Assembly: GCA_036373975.1 (NCBI GenBank)
Contig: DASUUR010000057.1
Location: forward strand, 1 to 17,623
DNA length: 17,623 nt
Reading direction: 5' to 3'
DNA from: DASUUR01 sp036373975
Lineage (GTDB): Bacteria > Patescibacteriota > Saccharimonadia > Saccharimonadales > Saccharimonadaceae
The notes beneath the pieces are model-generated. The model was not told the origin of the DNA. It made no database searches and saw only the letters and a list, made by a program, of their open reading frames with translations. The position numbers and the translations under genes were made by a program. Positions 6,465 to 12,484 of this stretch are shown in pieces (the stretch's first letter is position 1; each line of letters opens with the position of its first letter).

Positions 6465-6680
6465 ATGTCTTACGAGAATTCTGCTGCTAGGGCGCAGGAC
6501 GCTGCCAAGACTGTCGGCGAGAACGCTCTCGACAATGCGCGCAGCGCAGAGCCAAAGCCCCACGACTCGTCATGGGCGACTCCGTCGGACACCAACCTCC
6601 CTGCGTGGGCGACAAGCGGCGCGGACAACGATGCCGACTACCTGCCGCCAGGGCCGACGGGCGTTGACAGCGCTGAGTAG
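6465..6680 (+). CDS. GC-rich orphan gene, 71-residue disordered acidic protein
   Basis: The start is fixed by a perfect AGGAGG seven bases before the ATG at 6465; longer open frames upstream (from 6375 or 6394) lack this support and cross the promoter. The product is short and without predicted structure after an Ala-rich helix (SAARAQDAAKTVGENALDNA, about 6-25). The rest is rich in Asp, Ser, Pro and Gly (PSDTNLPAWATSGADNDADY). No membrane segment or cysteine. A terminator 60 bases after the stop ends the transcript. Codon use matches the other GC-rich units. Nothing indicates a function; a small binding or inhibitor protein is possible but unsupported. Confidence 0.62.
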   Translation: MSYENSAARAQDAAKTVGENALDNARSAEPKPHDSSWATPSDTNLPAWATSGADNDADYLPPGPTGVDSAE

Positions 6681-6739
6681 CCGAGCTGGTAGCGGCTAGG
6701 TCGGGTCACCCTGCTCGCAGAGTCTGTGATGTTGGGGTC

Positions 6740-6781
6740 GGGGTCGGTCGGGTTATTCTCGACTGGCCCCTTTTCTATTTT
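6740..6781 (+). terminator. Intrinsic terminator of the 6465 gene
   Basis: GGGGTCGGTCG (6740-6750) pairs with CGACTGGCCCC (6760-6770), 11 pairs including two G-U wobbles, 9-base loop, followed by TTTTCTATTTT. Confidence 0.85.
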
Positions 6782-6804
6782 GAGGAATAATAATTTCGAA
6801 TTGC

Positions 6805-6853
6805 GGGTCTTTGGCACATGTGCCATGACGCATAGTGCGTCCATGCCAGACCC
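6805..6853. other. Compound inverted repeat of unknown role
   Basis: Outer arms GGGTCT-tt-GGCA (6805-6816) and TGCC-AGACCC (6844-6853) pair over 10 bases with a 2-base bulge. Inside sits a perfect 6-bp hairpin GACGCA-tag-TGCGTC (6827-6841) and an overlapping palindrome GGCACATGTGCC (6813-6824) that offers an alternative fold. There is no T-run on either side. It lies just after the stop of the minus-strand 6871 gene and downstream of the plus-strand terminator, so it could be a 3'-end structure, a protein site or a small RNA element. Confidence 0.5.
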
Positions 6854-6870
6854 GGGCATGTTAACCTTGC

Positions 6871-7617
6871 TTAGTTCTTCTGCCTGTAGGTGTAGTACTT
6901 TTGTGCCAGCCCATGGAAGGTGTCTAGTCGTGTCCACGCTCGGCTAACCGACGTGACACTGGCTATGCCCGGTATAAACTCGTCGCTCACGCCGCGGAAC
7001 AACTCTTCTTTGAAGGCTCTGAGCAGTTCTTCACCCAAGGCAGGAAGGATCTCCTGAGAGAAAGCTATGGCAGAAAGCGGGCCCATGACGTCACCAAGGG
7101 TACGCTTGCCGATCTTGAGCGCCCCATTCTGGGCAAGCACATACAAGAAGCGCTTGCCTAGCGCTTTGATATCGCCGGTGTCCTGCGTTGGCAAACTTGC
7201 TATATCTGCCACTCCGAGTTTCTGCTGTTGCTGAACCCATACGGTTGTGATCGCCAGAAGGTCGTACTTTGCCTCCTCTTCGTTCTTTGGCCCTACCCCT
7301 TTTGTATAACCGTTTGCCCAGGCTGCACCCGCCATGGCGCCGAAGCTGTACTTTAGGCGTACAGGGGCGGTGACGAGTTGAGCACCGGGTATCGGCAAGA
7401 GGCCAAACTTGCCAATGCGCAAGGTTATGTCGCTGCGGTACCTTCTTAGGTAGTTTGGCTTCGCTGCTCTCGATCGTGCCTCCTCGTAGCCGCCCCAAGG
7501 AATAGGGTCGGAGCTTGCCGCGTAGGTTGGGTCGGGCACAAAGAAGCCATGAGTGAAGCCATAGAGCCGATCAAGGAGCTCTTGCTCTGTTCTTGGCGCC
7601 TGCCACCATTTAGTCAT
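6871..7617 (-). CDS. Unassigned 248-residue protein
   Basis: The ATG at 7617 has GGAGG eight bases upstream and is preferred over in-frame starts up to 7815, which would run into the end of the prepilin gene. The N-terminus is MTKWWQAPRTEQELLDRLYG, followed by an aromatic and proline-rich part (GFFVPDPTYAASSDPIPWGG). A moderately hydrophobic Ala/Gly segment (SFGAMAGAAWANGY, about 91-104) may sit in or at a membrane but is short of a clear transmembrane helix. The rest is helical (ALGEELLRAFKEELFRGV). I do not recognise a family. It lies 103 bases downstream of the prepilin gene on the same strand and may be read with it. Confidence 0.7.
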   Translation of the reverse strand: MTKWWQAPRTEQELLDRLYGFTHGFFVPDPTYAASSDPIPWGGYEEARSRAAKPNYLRRYRSDITLRIGKFGLLPIPGAQLVTAPVRLKYSFGAMAGAAWANGYTKGVGPKNEEEAKYDLLAITTVWVQQQQKLGVADIASLPTQDTGDIKALGKRFLYVLAQNGALKIGKRTLGDVMGPLSAIAFSQEILPALGEELLRAFKEELFRGVSDEFIPGIASVTSVSRAWTRLDTFHGLAQKYYTYRQKN

Positions 7618-7720
7618 GACGACCACCTCCATGCACATGACTAAAAGTACTCTATCACAAAGGGGGTCTTTGCGGAGCAAAATAATCCAGCAACAAGGCT
7701 CTACTTCGATATGTCTGGTG

Positions 7721-9418
7721 CTAAGGAGATGTAATATCCATCCTAAAGTACACAGGCTCGGCTGAAGTCGGGCCAGCCCAGATGATATCTCGTGCACTCC
7801 AGTTTGCGCTGCCATCAGTTATGCGTGATTCCCATATGTCATCAGCTGACGAGACTACGGATTCATAGATCCCCGCAAATATTGCGCCATTCTTATCTGC
7901 TCGCAGCCGTACGAATGAGGTGTCATCACTGCCTGCAAGCGTCGTGGCACTGCCCCAGCTTGTCCCTGACCATTGTTTCTTTCGTACGCTTGCACCACCA
8001 CCCCACATAAGCCAGGCCTCGCCAGGATTAGACGGATGGTTCTCCCATAGGACGTCAAAGTTCCTGGTCGTCAAGTTCTCAACTGTACCATCATGCTCAT
8101 GGTGCTGTGTAGCAGTGTCCCAGGCCGACCCTGACCATTTACGAGTGTTAAGGTCTGAGGCCGCATCCTGAACGCCCATCATAATTTCATTCGACGAAGG
8201 GCGCGCAGCCAACTGCACCCAATTTGTAATCCCTCCCATGGCTGGTATATCTAGTAATGTCGCGGCGCTTAATGTCGCACCGTTCCATATTCGGTAGCGT
8301 ATGTCGGTCGCAGTTGCATCGCCCCACATAAACATGATCCGGCCTGAAACTTGTTCATACTCTACATCGACGCCTTTCCTGCTGGCAGTGGACGCAGTGG
8401 TATCCCAGGCGGCCGTTGTACCCATATTATTCCATGCGCTTCCTGTCCAGCGCATCCCGTAGACATCGGCGTTAGCATCAGACATAATCATGGCGATCTC
8501 ATTACTGCCACTGAGTGGGTTTTGGCGGAGTTCAATCCAGTTGATGGCACCGGTTGTGGGCGGGGCAGTAATAGTGGTCGCCGCCGAAAGGGTTGTACCG
8601 TCCCAAATCCTGTAGGCGAAGTCTGCGCCGACAGAATAAGCAATTATGGCTCTGCCGGTCGTGTTCTCGTACGCTACGTCAAAGCTTCTTGTGGTAGTTG
8701 GGCCTGTCCCCACCTGTACCCGGTTACCCCAGGCGGTACCGTTCCACACTTGGAAGTAGATTGCTCCGGTGGAGTCCTGTGTTCCCAGGACGGTCTCGTT
8801 GCGTATCGCAGAGCTTTTTACCGCAATGTAGTTGATGTTCCCACCCACGGTCATGGCCGAGCCTTCGGCGCTCCAGTTTGTACCATCCCAGGTGCGATAG
8901 AAAGGCGTATTGGTGGTTTTTGAGTAGACCATCATAGTGGGGCCGGTCGTTGGAGGCGGCGGGGTAACTGGAGCGGCCCAGTCGGTAAGTAGGGTTGTGA
9001 GCGTAGTTTCTCGTTCCTGACTCCCCGCCCCCCACATAACACGGGAAGATATAACTTTACGGTTTGGGCCTTGGTCGGCAATGGTTATTTGGCGCCGGTA
9101 AATGTCGGTGGTATCAGAGGTGCCAGAAAACGCCCAGGCGCCACTGCCTGCCGAAAGGCCGTAGGTGCCATTTACCAAGGCGGCATAGTTATCGTCACGA
9201 ATATTACGAACCGCCTCCAATCCCTCTTCGGCTATAAGGTTAGCGCGTGTTCTGTCGCTGGCACTGGCGGTTGACTGCCTGCCGTAAATGATCGCACCAG
9301 ATATTGCCATTGTTAGAAACCCAAAGATAGTTGCAGCAAGGAGTACTTCAACAGTAGAAAAGCCATGCTCGCAAAGCCCGGCTTTTCTTCTCTTGATGAA
9401 ATTACATGTACCCACCAT
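7721..9418 (-). CDS. Prepilin with a repeat-built, propeller-like extracellular domain
   Basis: The 565-residue protein begins with a type IV prepilin leader: basic KRRK (9-12), cleavage after G19, F20 as first mature residue and E24 at mature +5, then a hydrophobic helix (VEVLLAATIFGFLTMAISGA, 23-42). EEGLEAVRNIRDDNY (64-78) is typical of PilV/minor-pilin bodies. After a Pro-rich linker (150-160) come eight repeats of about 47-55 residues, marked by (W/I)(W/T)xG(T/S)xx motifs at about 177, 225, 272, 324, 378, 428, 483 and 533. Such repeats suggest a beta-propeller. The protein is probably displayed on a type IV pilus as a tip adhesin; the partner is unknown. No SD; TACAAT lies 8 bases before the ATG, so the mRNA is nearly leaderless. 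No pilus assembly genes are in the window. Confidence 0.85.
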   Translation of the reverse strand: MVGTCNFIKRRKAGLCEHGFSTVEVLLAATIFGFLTMAISGAIIYGRQSTASASDRTRANLIAEEGLEAVRNIRDDNYAALVNGTYGLSAGSGAWAFSGTSDTTDIYRRQITIADQGPNRKVISSRVMWGAGSQERETTLTTLLTDWAAPVTPPPPTTGPTMMVYSKTTNTPFYRTWDGTNWSAEGSAMTVGGNINYIAVKSSAIRNETVLGTQDSTGAIYFQVWNGTAWGNRVQVGTGPTTTRSFDVAYENTTGRAIIAYSVGADFAYRIWDGTTLSAATTITAPPTTGAINWIELRQNPLSGSNEIAMIMSDANADVYGMRWTGSAWNNMGTTAAWDTTASTASRKGVDVEYEQVSGRIMFMWGDATATDIRYRIWNGATLSAATLLDIPAMGGITNWVQLAARPSSNEIMMGVQDAASDLNTRKWSGSAWDTATQHHEHDGTVENLTTRNFDVLWENHPSNPGEAWLMWGGGASVRKKQWSGTSWGSATTLAGSDDTSFVRLRADKNGAIFAGIYESVVSSADDIWESRITDGSANWSARDIIWAGPTSAEPVYFRMDITSP

Positions 9419-9426
9419 TTATTCTT

Positions 9427-9454
9427 ATTGTAACGCACGCTTTTTGTGCCGCAA
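9427..9454 (-). promoter_or_regulatory. Promoter of the prepilin gene
   Basis: Minus strand TTGCGG (9449-9454), 16 bases, TACAAT (9427-9432). Predicted start near 9420, two bases before the ATG. Confidence 0.5.
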
Positions 9455-9508
9455 AGTTTAGCGTAACTACTAATCAAGCTCAAATTAAAGTAGAAGCGCA
9501 CGCTTTTT
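9434..9508. repeat. Direct 12-mer pair between divergent genes
   Basis: CGCACGCTTTTT occurs at 9434-9445 and again at 9497-9508, 63 bases apart, in the space between the prepilin gene and the 9571 gene. The first copy overlaps the prepilin promoter and the second sits just before the -10 of the 9571 gene, so a shared regulator is possible; chance cannot be excluded. Confidence 0.4.
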
Positions 9509-9520
9509 ACTGGGATATTA

Positions 9521-9529
9521 TGATATAAT
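9521..9529 (+). promoter_or_regulatory. Extended -10 promoter of the 9571 gene
   Basis: TG-A-TATAAT, hexamer 9524-9529, no good -35. Predicted start near 9536, leader about 35 bases with GGAGA before the GTG. Confidence 0.6.
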
Positions 9530-9570
9530 ATGCAACGCATTGCACCGACGAGTGGTTTAGGAGAGTTTAC

Positions 9571-9939
9571 GTGGAAATCTACATGCAGCAACACTTCGGC
9601 GACAGCCATAGTTACTGGTGCATGGAGTTCGTCTCAAGAGGGTTCGAATTCACCGAAGAAGATCTGGCGGCCGTTCGTATTGCGGTCGAACTACTCGGCG
9701 GGGTGCGGGGGCGGCACAAGTACCAGTCAGAGCAACGCGCCTCATGGGATCGCAGCGATGGATCGAAGCGTACGAACCGCATTTCAGTCAGCTGCACACA
9801 GGGGCAACGGCCAGGTCGGACGGCACAGGCATACCGCGTCCTGGAACAGCGTTATCCGGACGTGCGCTTCACGATGCTGAACTCGGATTTGCGGCGGAGT
9901 CTCAACGCGCAGGGCCTGGATATCGTCGACCCCTCGTGA
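9571..9939 (+). CDS. GC-rich orphan gene, 122-residue protein
   Basis: GTG start at 9571 with GGAGA six bases upstream. Third codon positions in this frame are strongly G/C; two other plus frames are also open over much of the region but fit less well and lack a start signal. The protein has an aromatic N-terminus (MEIYMQQHFGDSHSYWCMEF), a helical part (FTEEDLAAVRIAVELLGGVR), a basic polar loop rich in Arg, Ser and Gln, and a C-terminal helix-strand unit (AQAYRVLEQRYPDVRFTMLN). No motif recognised. A hairpin follows the stop by 18 bases. Same unit layout as the other GC-rich genes. Function unknown. Confidence 0.68.
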   Translation: MEIYMQQHFGDSHSYWCMEFVSRGFEFTEEDLAAVRIAVELLGGVRGRHKYQSEQRASWDRSDGSKRTNRISVSCTQGQRPGRTAQAYRVLEQRYPDVRFTMLNSDLRRSLNAQGLDIVDPS

Positions 9940-9957
9940 AGAGTCGTTCAAAGCGAA

Positions 9958-9985
9958 GTGCCCGGCGCCATTCGGTGCCGGGCAC
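9958..9985 (+). terminator. GC-rich hairpin after the 9571 gene
   Basis: GTGCCCGGC (9958-9966) pairs perfectly with GCCGGGCAC (9977-9985) and the stem extends three more pairs (one G-U) to a 4-base loop ATTC. No T-run follows, so it may act as a weak terminator or 3' protective hairpin. Confidence 0.65.
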
Positions 9986-10049
9986 AACCTATATTACTGG
10001 TGATTAAACGGGCCTTGCCTGGAGCTTGTAGTAACAAGTCAAAACTGCA

Positions 10050-10592
10050 TTACCCCCGCAAAGCGGAGTCTAATTCAAAGAACAATTCCTCTACCCGACC
10101 TGGCTTTTTAGTCTGGGGAGGCATGTGTTTTAAAATTTGTTTAGCTTCAGGAGGGGCGGTTTGAGCGGCCTGCCGTATAAAATCATCAGCAACAGCCCGT
10201 TCCCCCTTTGCTGCCTCTAGAGCAAATGCAGCATATACAATCGGCCCGAGTATATGCCTAGCCTGACGAATGCCTTGTAAACCAGTTTGCAGGTCTGTAT
10301 GGGCGTATGCGACGGATGCCGACAGTGTGGCGGCGCGCGCCGCATACTTTGAAGCTTCGTCAATGTCTTTAGCTGCCTTGAATGCGGCCAGGGCTACAAC
10401 GCGAAGGTTCTTGTCGCGTTTTTTGCCCTGCCCATATTCTCGGGCGGCCTCGATTGCTTGTCGGGGGCGTGGGTCTTTAGGATGATATCGCTCAAATATG
10501 GCAAGAGTTGCTTCGGCATAATTAGCCGCCCATAACGCTACGGCTCTCAGCAATGCTTGTTCCTGTGTTGAATCCCCTAACTTATCCGTCAT
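10050..10592 (-). CDS. Imm-5-like putative immunity protein
   Basis: The 180-residue all-helical protein matches the Imm-5-like pattern: ALLRAVALWAANYAEATLAI (13-32), FERYHPKDPRPRQAIEAARE (33-52), then alanine-rich helices with Ala-His segments (ASVAYAHTDLQTG). The family was named from polymorphic toxin loci, where some members protect against a toxin, but most members occur without one and their true role is not established. No toxin gene is visible here. It follows the TetR gene by 14 bases, yet a TAGAAT (10599-10604) is placed so that transcription would start exactly at the ATG and there is no SD, so it can be made from its own leaderless mRNA. Family assignment is from recall of the pattern. 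Confidence 0.75.
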   Translation of the reverse strand: MTDKLGDSTQEQALLRAVALWAANYAEATLAIFERYHPKDPRPRQAIEAAREYGQGKKRDKNLRVVALAAFKAAKDIDEASKYAARAATLSASVAYAHTDLQTGLQGIRQARHILGPIVYAAFALEAAKGERAVADDFIRQAAQTAPPEAKQILKHMPPQTKKPGRVEELFFELDSALRG

Positions 10593-10598
10593 CTTATT

Positions 10599-10604
10599 AT
10601 TCTA
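10599..10604 (-). promoter_or_regulatory. -10 box for leaderless Imm-5-like mRNA
   Basis: Minus strand TAGAAT at 10604-10599; +1 predicted at 10592, the A of the ATG. No clear -35, so it may be weak or serve only as a secondary promoter. Confidence 0.4.
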
Positions 10605-10606
10605 AC

Positions 10607-11224
10607 TTATTTTGCGTCATGGGAGACTAGACCCCTCGACGGATTCTTATACGCCTCCAGTAATGTACGAAGGTGACGTTCTATACATTTTTCTATCGGC
10701 TCTTCTTGAGACATAATCCACATATGACAGGCGCCTTGTTGGGTAATTTGCAGGAGCTTGGCAAGCCCAACACAATCAACATTTTGCCTTAATTCCATTT
10801 GCGTTACTGCCTTTTCGAGCAGTTGCCGTATATCATCTTCCTGGCGCCTGAATGCGGCTTGGTAATTCTTATATAGCTCAGGGGTATCAAGCCCTTTTAG
10901 CAAAAATGCCAGCCCATTAACGTATACGTTTGCAGACATAGCAAATCCCATCTCGCCTGAAAGCCCGTATACAATGGCATCTAAAGCAGAATCAAAGCGC
11001 TTCGCTGCCTCGGCAAGTGTATTGGCCGCTTTTTCTAAGCAATATGTGTCAACTTCAATAAATAGCTGCTGTTTACTTTTAAATCGCCGCACCAGCGCAG
11101 CAGGCACTAATCCTGTAGCCTTACCGAGGGTCTGGAATGTTAAGCTAGCGGGACCGTGCTGCATGATTATCTCATGCGCGGCTTCATATATAGCTTCATT
11201 GGTTACGCGCTGTGGCCTACTCAT
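10607..11224 (-). CDS. TetR-family transcriptional regulator
   Basis: The 205-residue protein has an N-terminal TetR helix-turn-helix: AIYEAAHEIIMQHG (11-24), SLTFQTLGKATGLVPAALVR (27-46) and RFKSKQQLFIEV, followed by the all-helical ligand-binding and dimer domain. Its ATG overlaps the TGA of the upstream reductase (ATGA), so translation is coupled. It is third in a minus-strand operon behind two reductase paralogues. The perfect palindrome over the operon promoter (12351-12378) is the likely operator, giving auto-repression relieved by an unknown ligand. The ligand is plausibly a substrate of the reductases. Confidence 0.9.
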   Translation of the reverse strand: MSRPQRVTNEAIYEAAHEIIMQHGPASLTFQTLGKATGLVPAALVRRFKSKQQLFIEVDTYCLEKAANTLAEAAKRFDSALDAIVYGLSGEMGFAMSANVYVNGLAFLLKGLDTPELYKNYQAAFRRQEDDIRQLLEKAVTQMELRQNVDCVGLAKLLQITQQGACHMWIMSQEEPIEKCIERHLRTLLEAYKNPSRGLVSHDAK

Positions 11225-11760
11225 TTGATAATACGATAGTTAATGCCGGTGAGTCCCTTGGGGTATTCAACGACCTTGGTTCGTTCTAGCCGTACGCGTT
11301 TGTCTGCTAAGTTGTCAAATAGGCGGATACCCTTACCCAGAATAGTCGCCACGATGCCGATGTGAATCTCGTCGATCAGCCCTGCGTTAAGGAACTGCTG
11401 AAAAATGCTTGCGCCTCCGAAGAGATAGATATTCTTGTTGCCGGCAGTCGCTTGCGCTTTTTCGTAGGCACTTTGTATATCTGAAACGAAGTAGAATCTA
11501 GCATCGTCCGAAACTATTTTCGGGATGTCTTTCGAGACTACAAAAATTGGAGAAGTACCGTATGCGTTATTTTTAAACCAGCCTTGTTCTATGCCTATGT
11601 CGTATGAGCGCTTGCCCATGACAATCGCGCCAACTGTTTTGATGAACTCTGGAAAGCCATAATCATTCGGGTCAAAATCAGCGAGCCAATCTATTTCATC
11701 GTGCACGCCTGCGACATATCCATCTAATGACATTGCTAGATCGAGTATTACTTTTGACAT
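11221..11760 (-). CDS. RibD C-terminal/DHFR-fold reductase, copy 2
   Basis: The 179-residue protein belongs to the 'dihydrofolate reductase family/RibD C-terminal' group, which binds NADPH and reduces varied small molecules. Visible motifs: DGYVAGVHDE (13-22), VMGKRSY (48-54) and LFGGASIFQQFL followed by IDEIHIGIVATILGKGIRLF, the typical closing strands. The ATG at 11760 is chosen because GGGAG stands about six bases before it and because it aligns with the start of the paralogue upstream. It begins 28 bases after the stop of that paralogue. Physiological substrate unknown: members of this family act on folates, riboflavin intermediates or other carbonyls, and this one cannot be called a true folate enzyme from sequence alone. 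Confidence 0.88.
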   Translation of the reverse strand: MSKVILDLAMSLDGYVAGVHDEIDWLADFDPNDYGFPEFIKTVGAIVMGKRSYDIGIEQGWFKNNAYGTSPIFVVSKDIPKIVSDDARFYFVSDIQSAYEKAQATAGNKNIYLFGGASIFQQFLNAGLIDEIHIGIVATILGKGIRLFDNLADKRVRLERTKVVEYPKGLTGINYRIIK

Positions 11761-12305
11761 GTATTTCTCCCTATCGCTACATATTTGCTCATTTAACAAC
11801 TCGATAATAGATGCTCGCTAGGCCTTTCGGAAAAGCCTTCACGTCAAGTCGCTTCAGCTGTATGCGCCTCTCGCTCATATTAGCAAACAGCGGGATACCC
11901 TGGCCCAGCAAAATCGGCACATAATGCAGGTGCAGTTCATCCAGCAAGTTTTTTTCGAGGAGCTGCTGCACTATGCTCGGACCGCCAAAAACGTATACGT
12001 TCTTGTCGCCGGCAGCTTCTACAGCCCGCTGGTGCGCACTCTCAATACCATTGGTGACAAAGCGAAAGTCAGCTTCATTAGAAGGATTTACAGGCTTCTC
12101 TTTGCAAACAACAAATACAGGCGAGGGTCCATAGGTCTCATTCATATTCTTAAACCAGTCGTGCTCAACACCAATGTTATAAGAACGCTTTCCCATTATG
12201 ATTGCACCGACTGTAGGAATGAACGTATCAAACCCAGCATCGCCCGGGTCGTCAAACTGATCAAGCCAATCTGTCTCATCGTGCACGCCTGCGACATATC
12301 CATCT
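11696..12305 (-). repeat. 30-base identical segment in the two reductase genes
   Basis: The segments 11696-11725 and 12276-12305 are identical over 30 bases, including third codon positions; they encode DGYVAGVHDE in each paralogue. Flanking sequence is clearly diverged. This suggests a tandem duplication with later gene conversion, or strong DNA-level constraint. Confidence 0.8.
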
Positions 12306-12340
12306 GCCGAGACTGCAATTACTAGAATAGTTTTCCCCAC
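11789..12340 (-). CDS. RibD C-terminal/DHFR-fold reductase, copy 1
   Basis: The 183-residue paralogue of the next gene shares the fold and motifs: DGYVAGVHDE (13-22), MGKRSY (49-54) and FGGPSIVQQLLEKNLLDELH. I start at the GTG at 12340, not the ATG at 12346: the AGGAG touches the ATG directly, leaving no spacing, but lies six bases before the GTG, and with that start residues 1-6 align exactly to the paralogue (VGKTIL against MSKVIL). It is first in the operon reductase-reductase-TetR. Its leader begins inside the TetR operator, so it should be directly controlled. Substrate unknown. Base composition is normal for the window's own genes. Confidence 0.88.
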   Translation of the reverse strand: MGKTILVIAVSADGYVAGVHDETDWLDQFDDPGDAGFDTFIPTVGAIIMGKRSYNIGVEHDWFKNMNETYGPSPVFVVCKEKPVNPSNEADFRFVTNGIESAHQRAVEAAGDKNVYVFGGPSIVQQLLEKNLLDELHLHYVPILLGQGIPLFANMSERRIQLKRLDVKAFPKGLASIYYRVVK

Positions 12341-12350
12341 ACGCATCTCC

Positions 12351-12378
12351 TAGTTAGTGAATTAATGTTCACTAACTA
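12351..12378. promoter_or_regulatory. TetR operator: perfect 11-6-11 inverted repeat
   Basis: TAGTTAGTGAA (12351-12361) and TTCACTAACTA (12368-12378) are perfect complements around a 6-base spacer. The site spans from the downstream edge of the -10 to about +21 of the operon promoter, a placement that blocks initiation. Size and position fit a TetR-dimer operator. Confidence 0.85.
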
Positions 12379-12406
12379 ATTTATCACTCTCGCTTGGCAA
12401 AAACAA
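12378..12406 (-). promoter_or_regulatory. Promoter of the reductase-TetR operon
   Basis: Minus strand TTGTTT (12401-12406), 17 bases, TAAATT (12378-12383) with TG-A before it (extended -10). Predicted start near 12371, inside the operator. Confidence 0.6.
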
Positions 12407-12484
12407 TATTGCGTCTTAGGCAAAAAATACTGCAATGATCCGTGCTAGTAAGTTCTCGGGCAGATCTGTTTTGCTTACCAAAAC

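Noticed and set aside
6394..6699. Alternative plus frame of 101 codons
   Set aside because: Crosses the promoter and SD of the 6465 gene; an Arg/Leu/Ala-rich translation typical of an off-frame read.
1737..9985. Integron cassette array (hairpins as attC sites)
   Set aside because: Hairpins differ in sequence, several end in T-runs as terminators do, genes lie on both strands, and no GTTRRRY-type core pairs or integrase gene were seen.
9618..10007. Third-frame ORF over the 9571 gene and beyond its hairpin
   Set aside because: Runs through the terminator-like hairpin and has Arg-rich off-frame composition; the 9571 frame has SD, start and better third positions.
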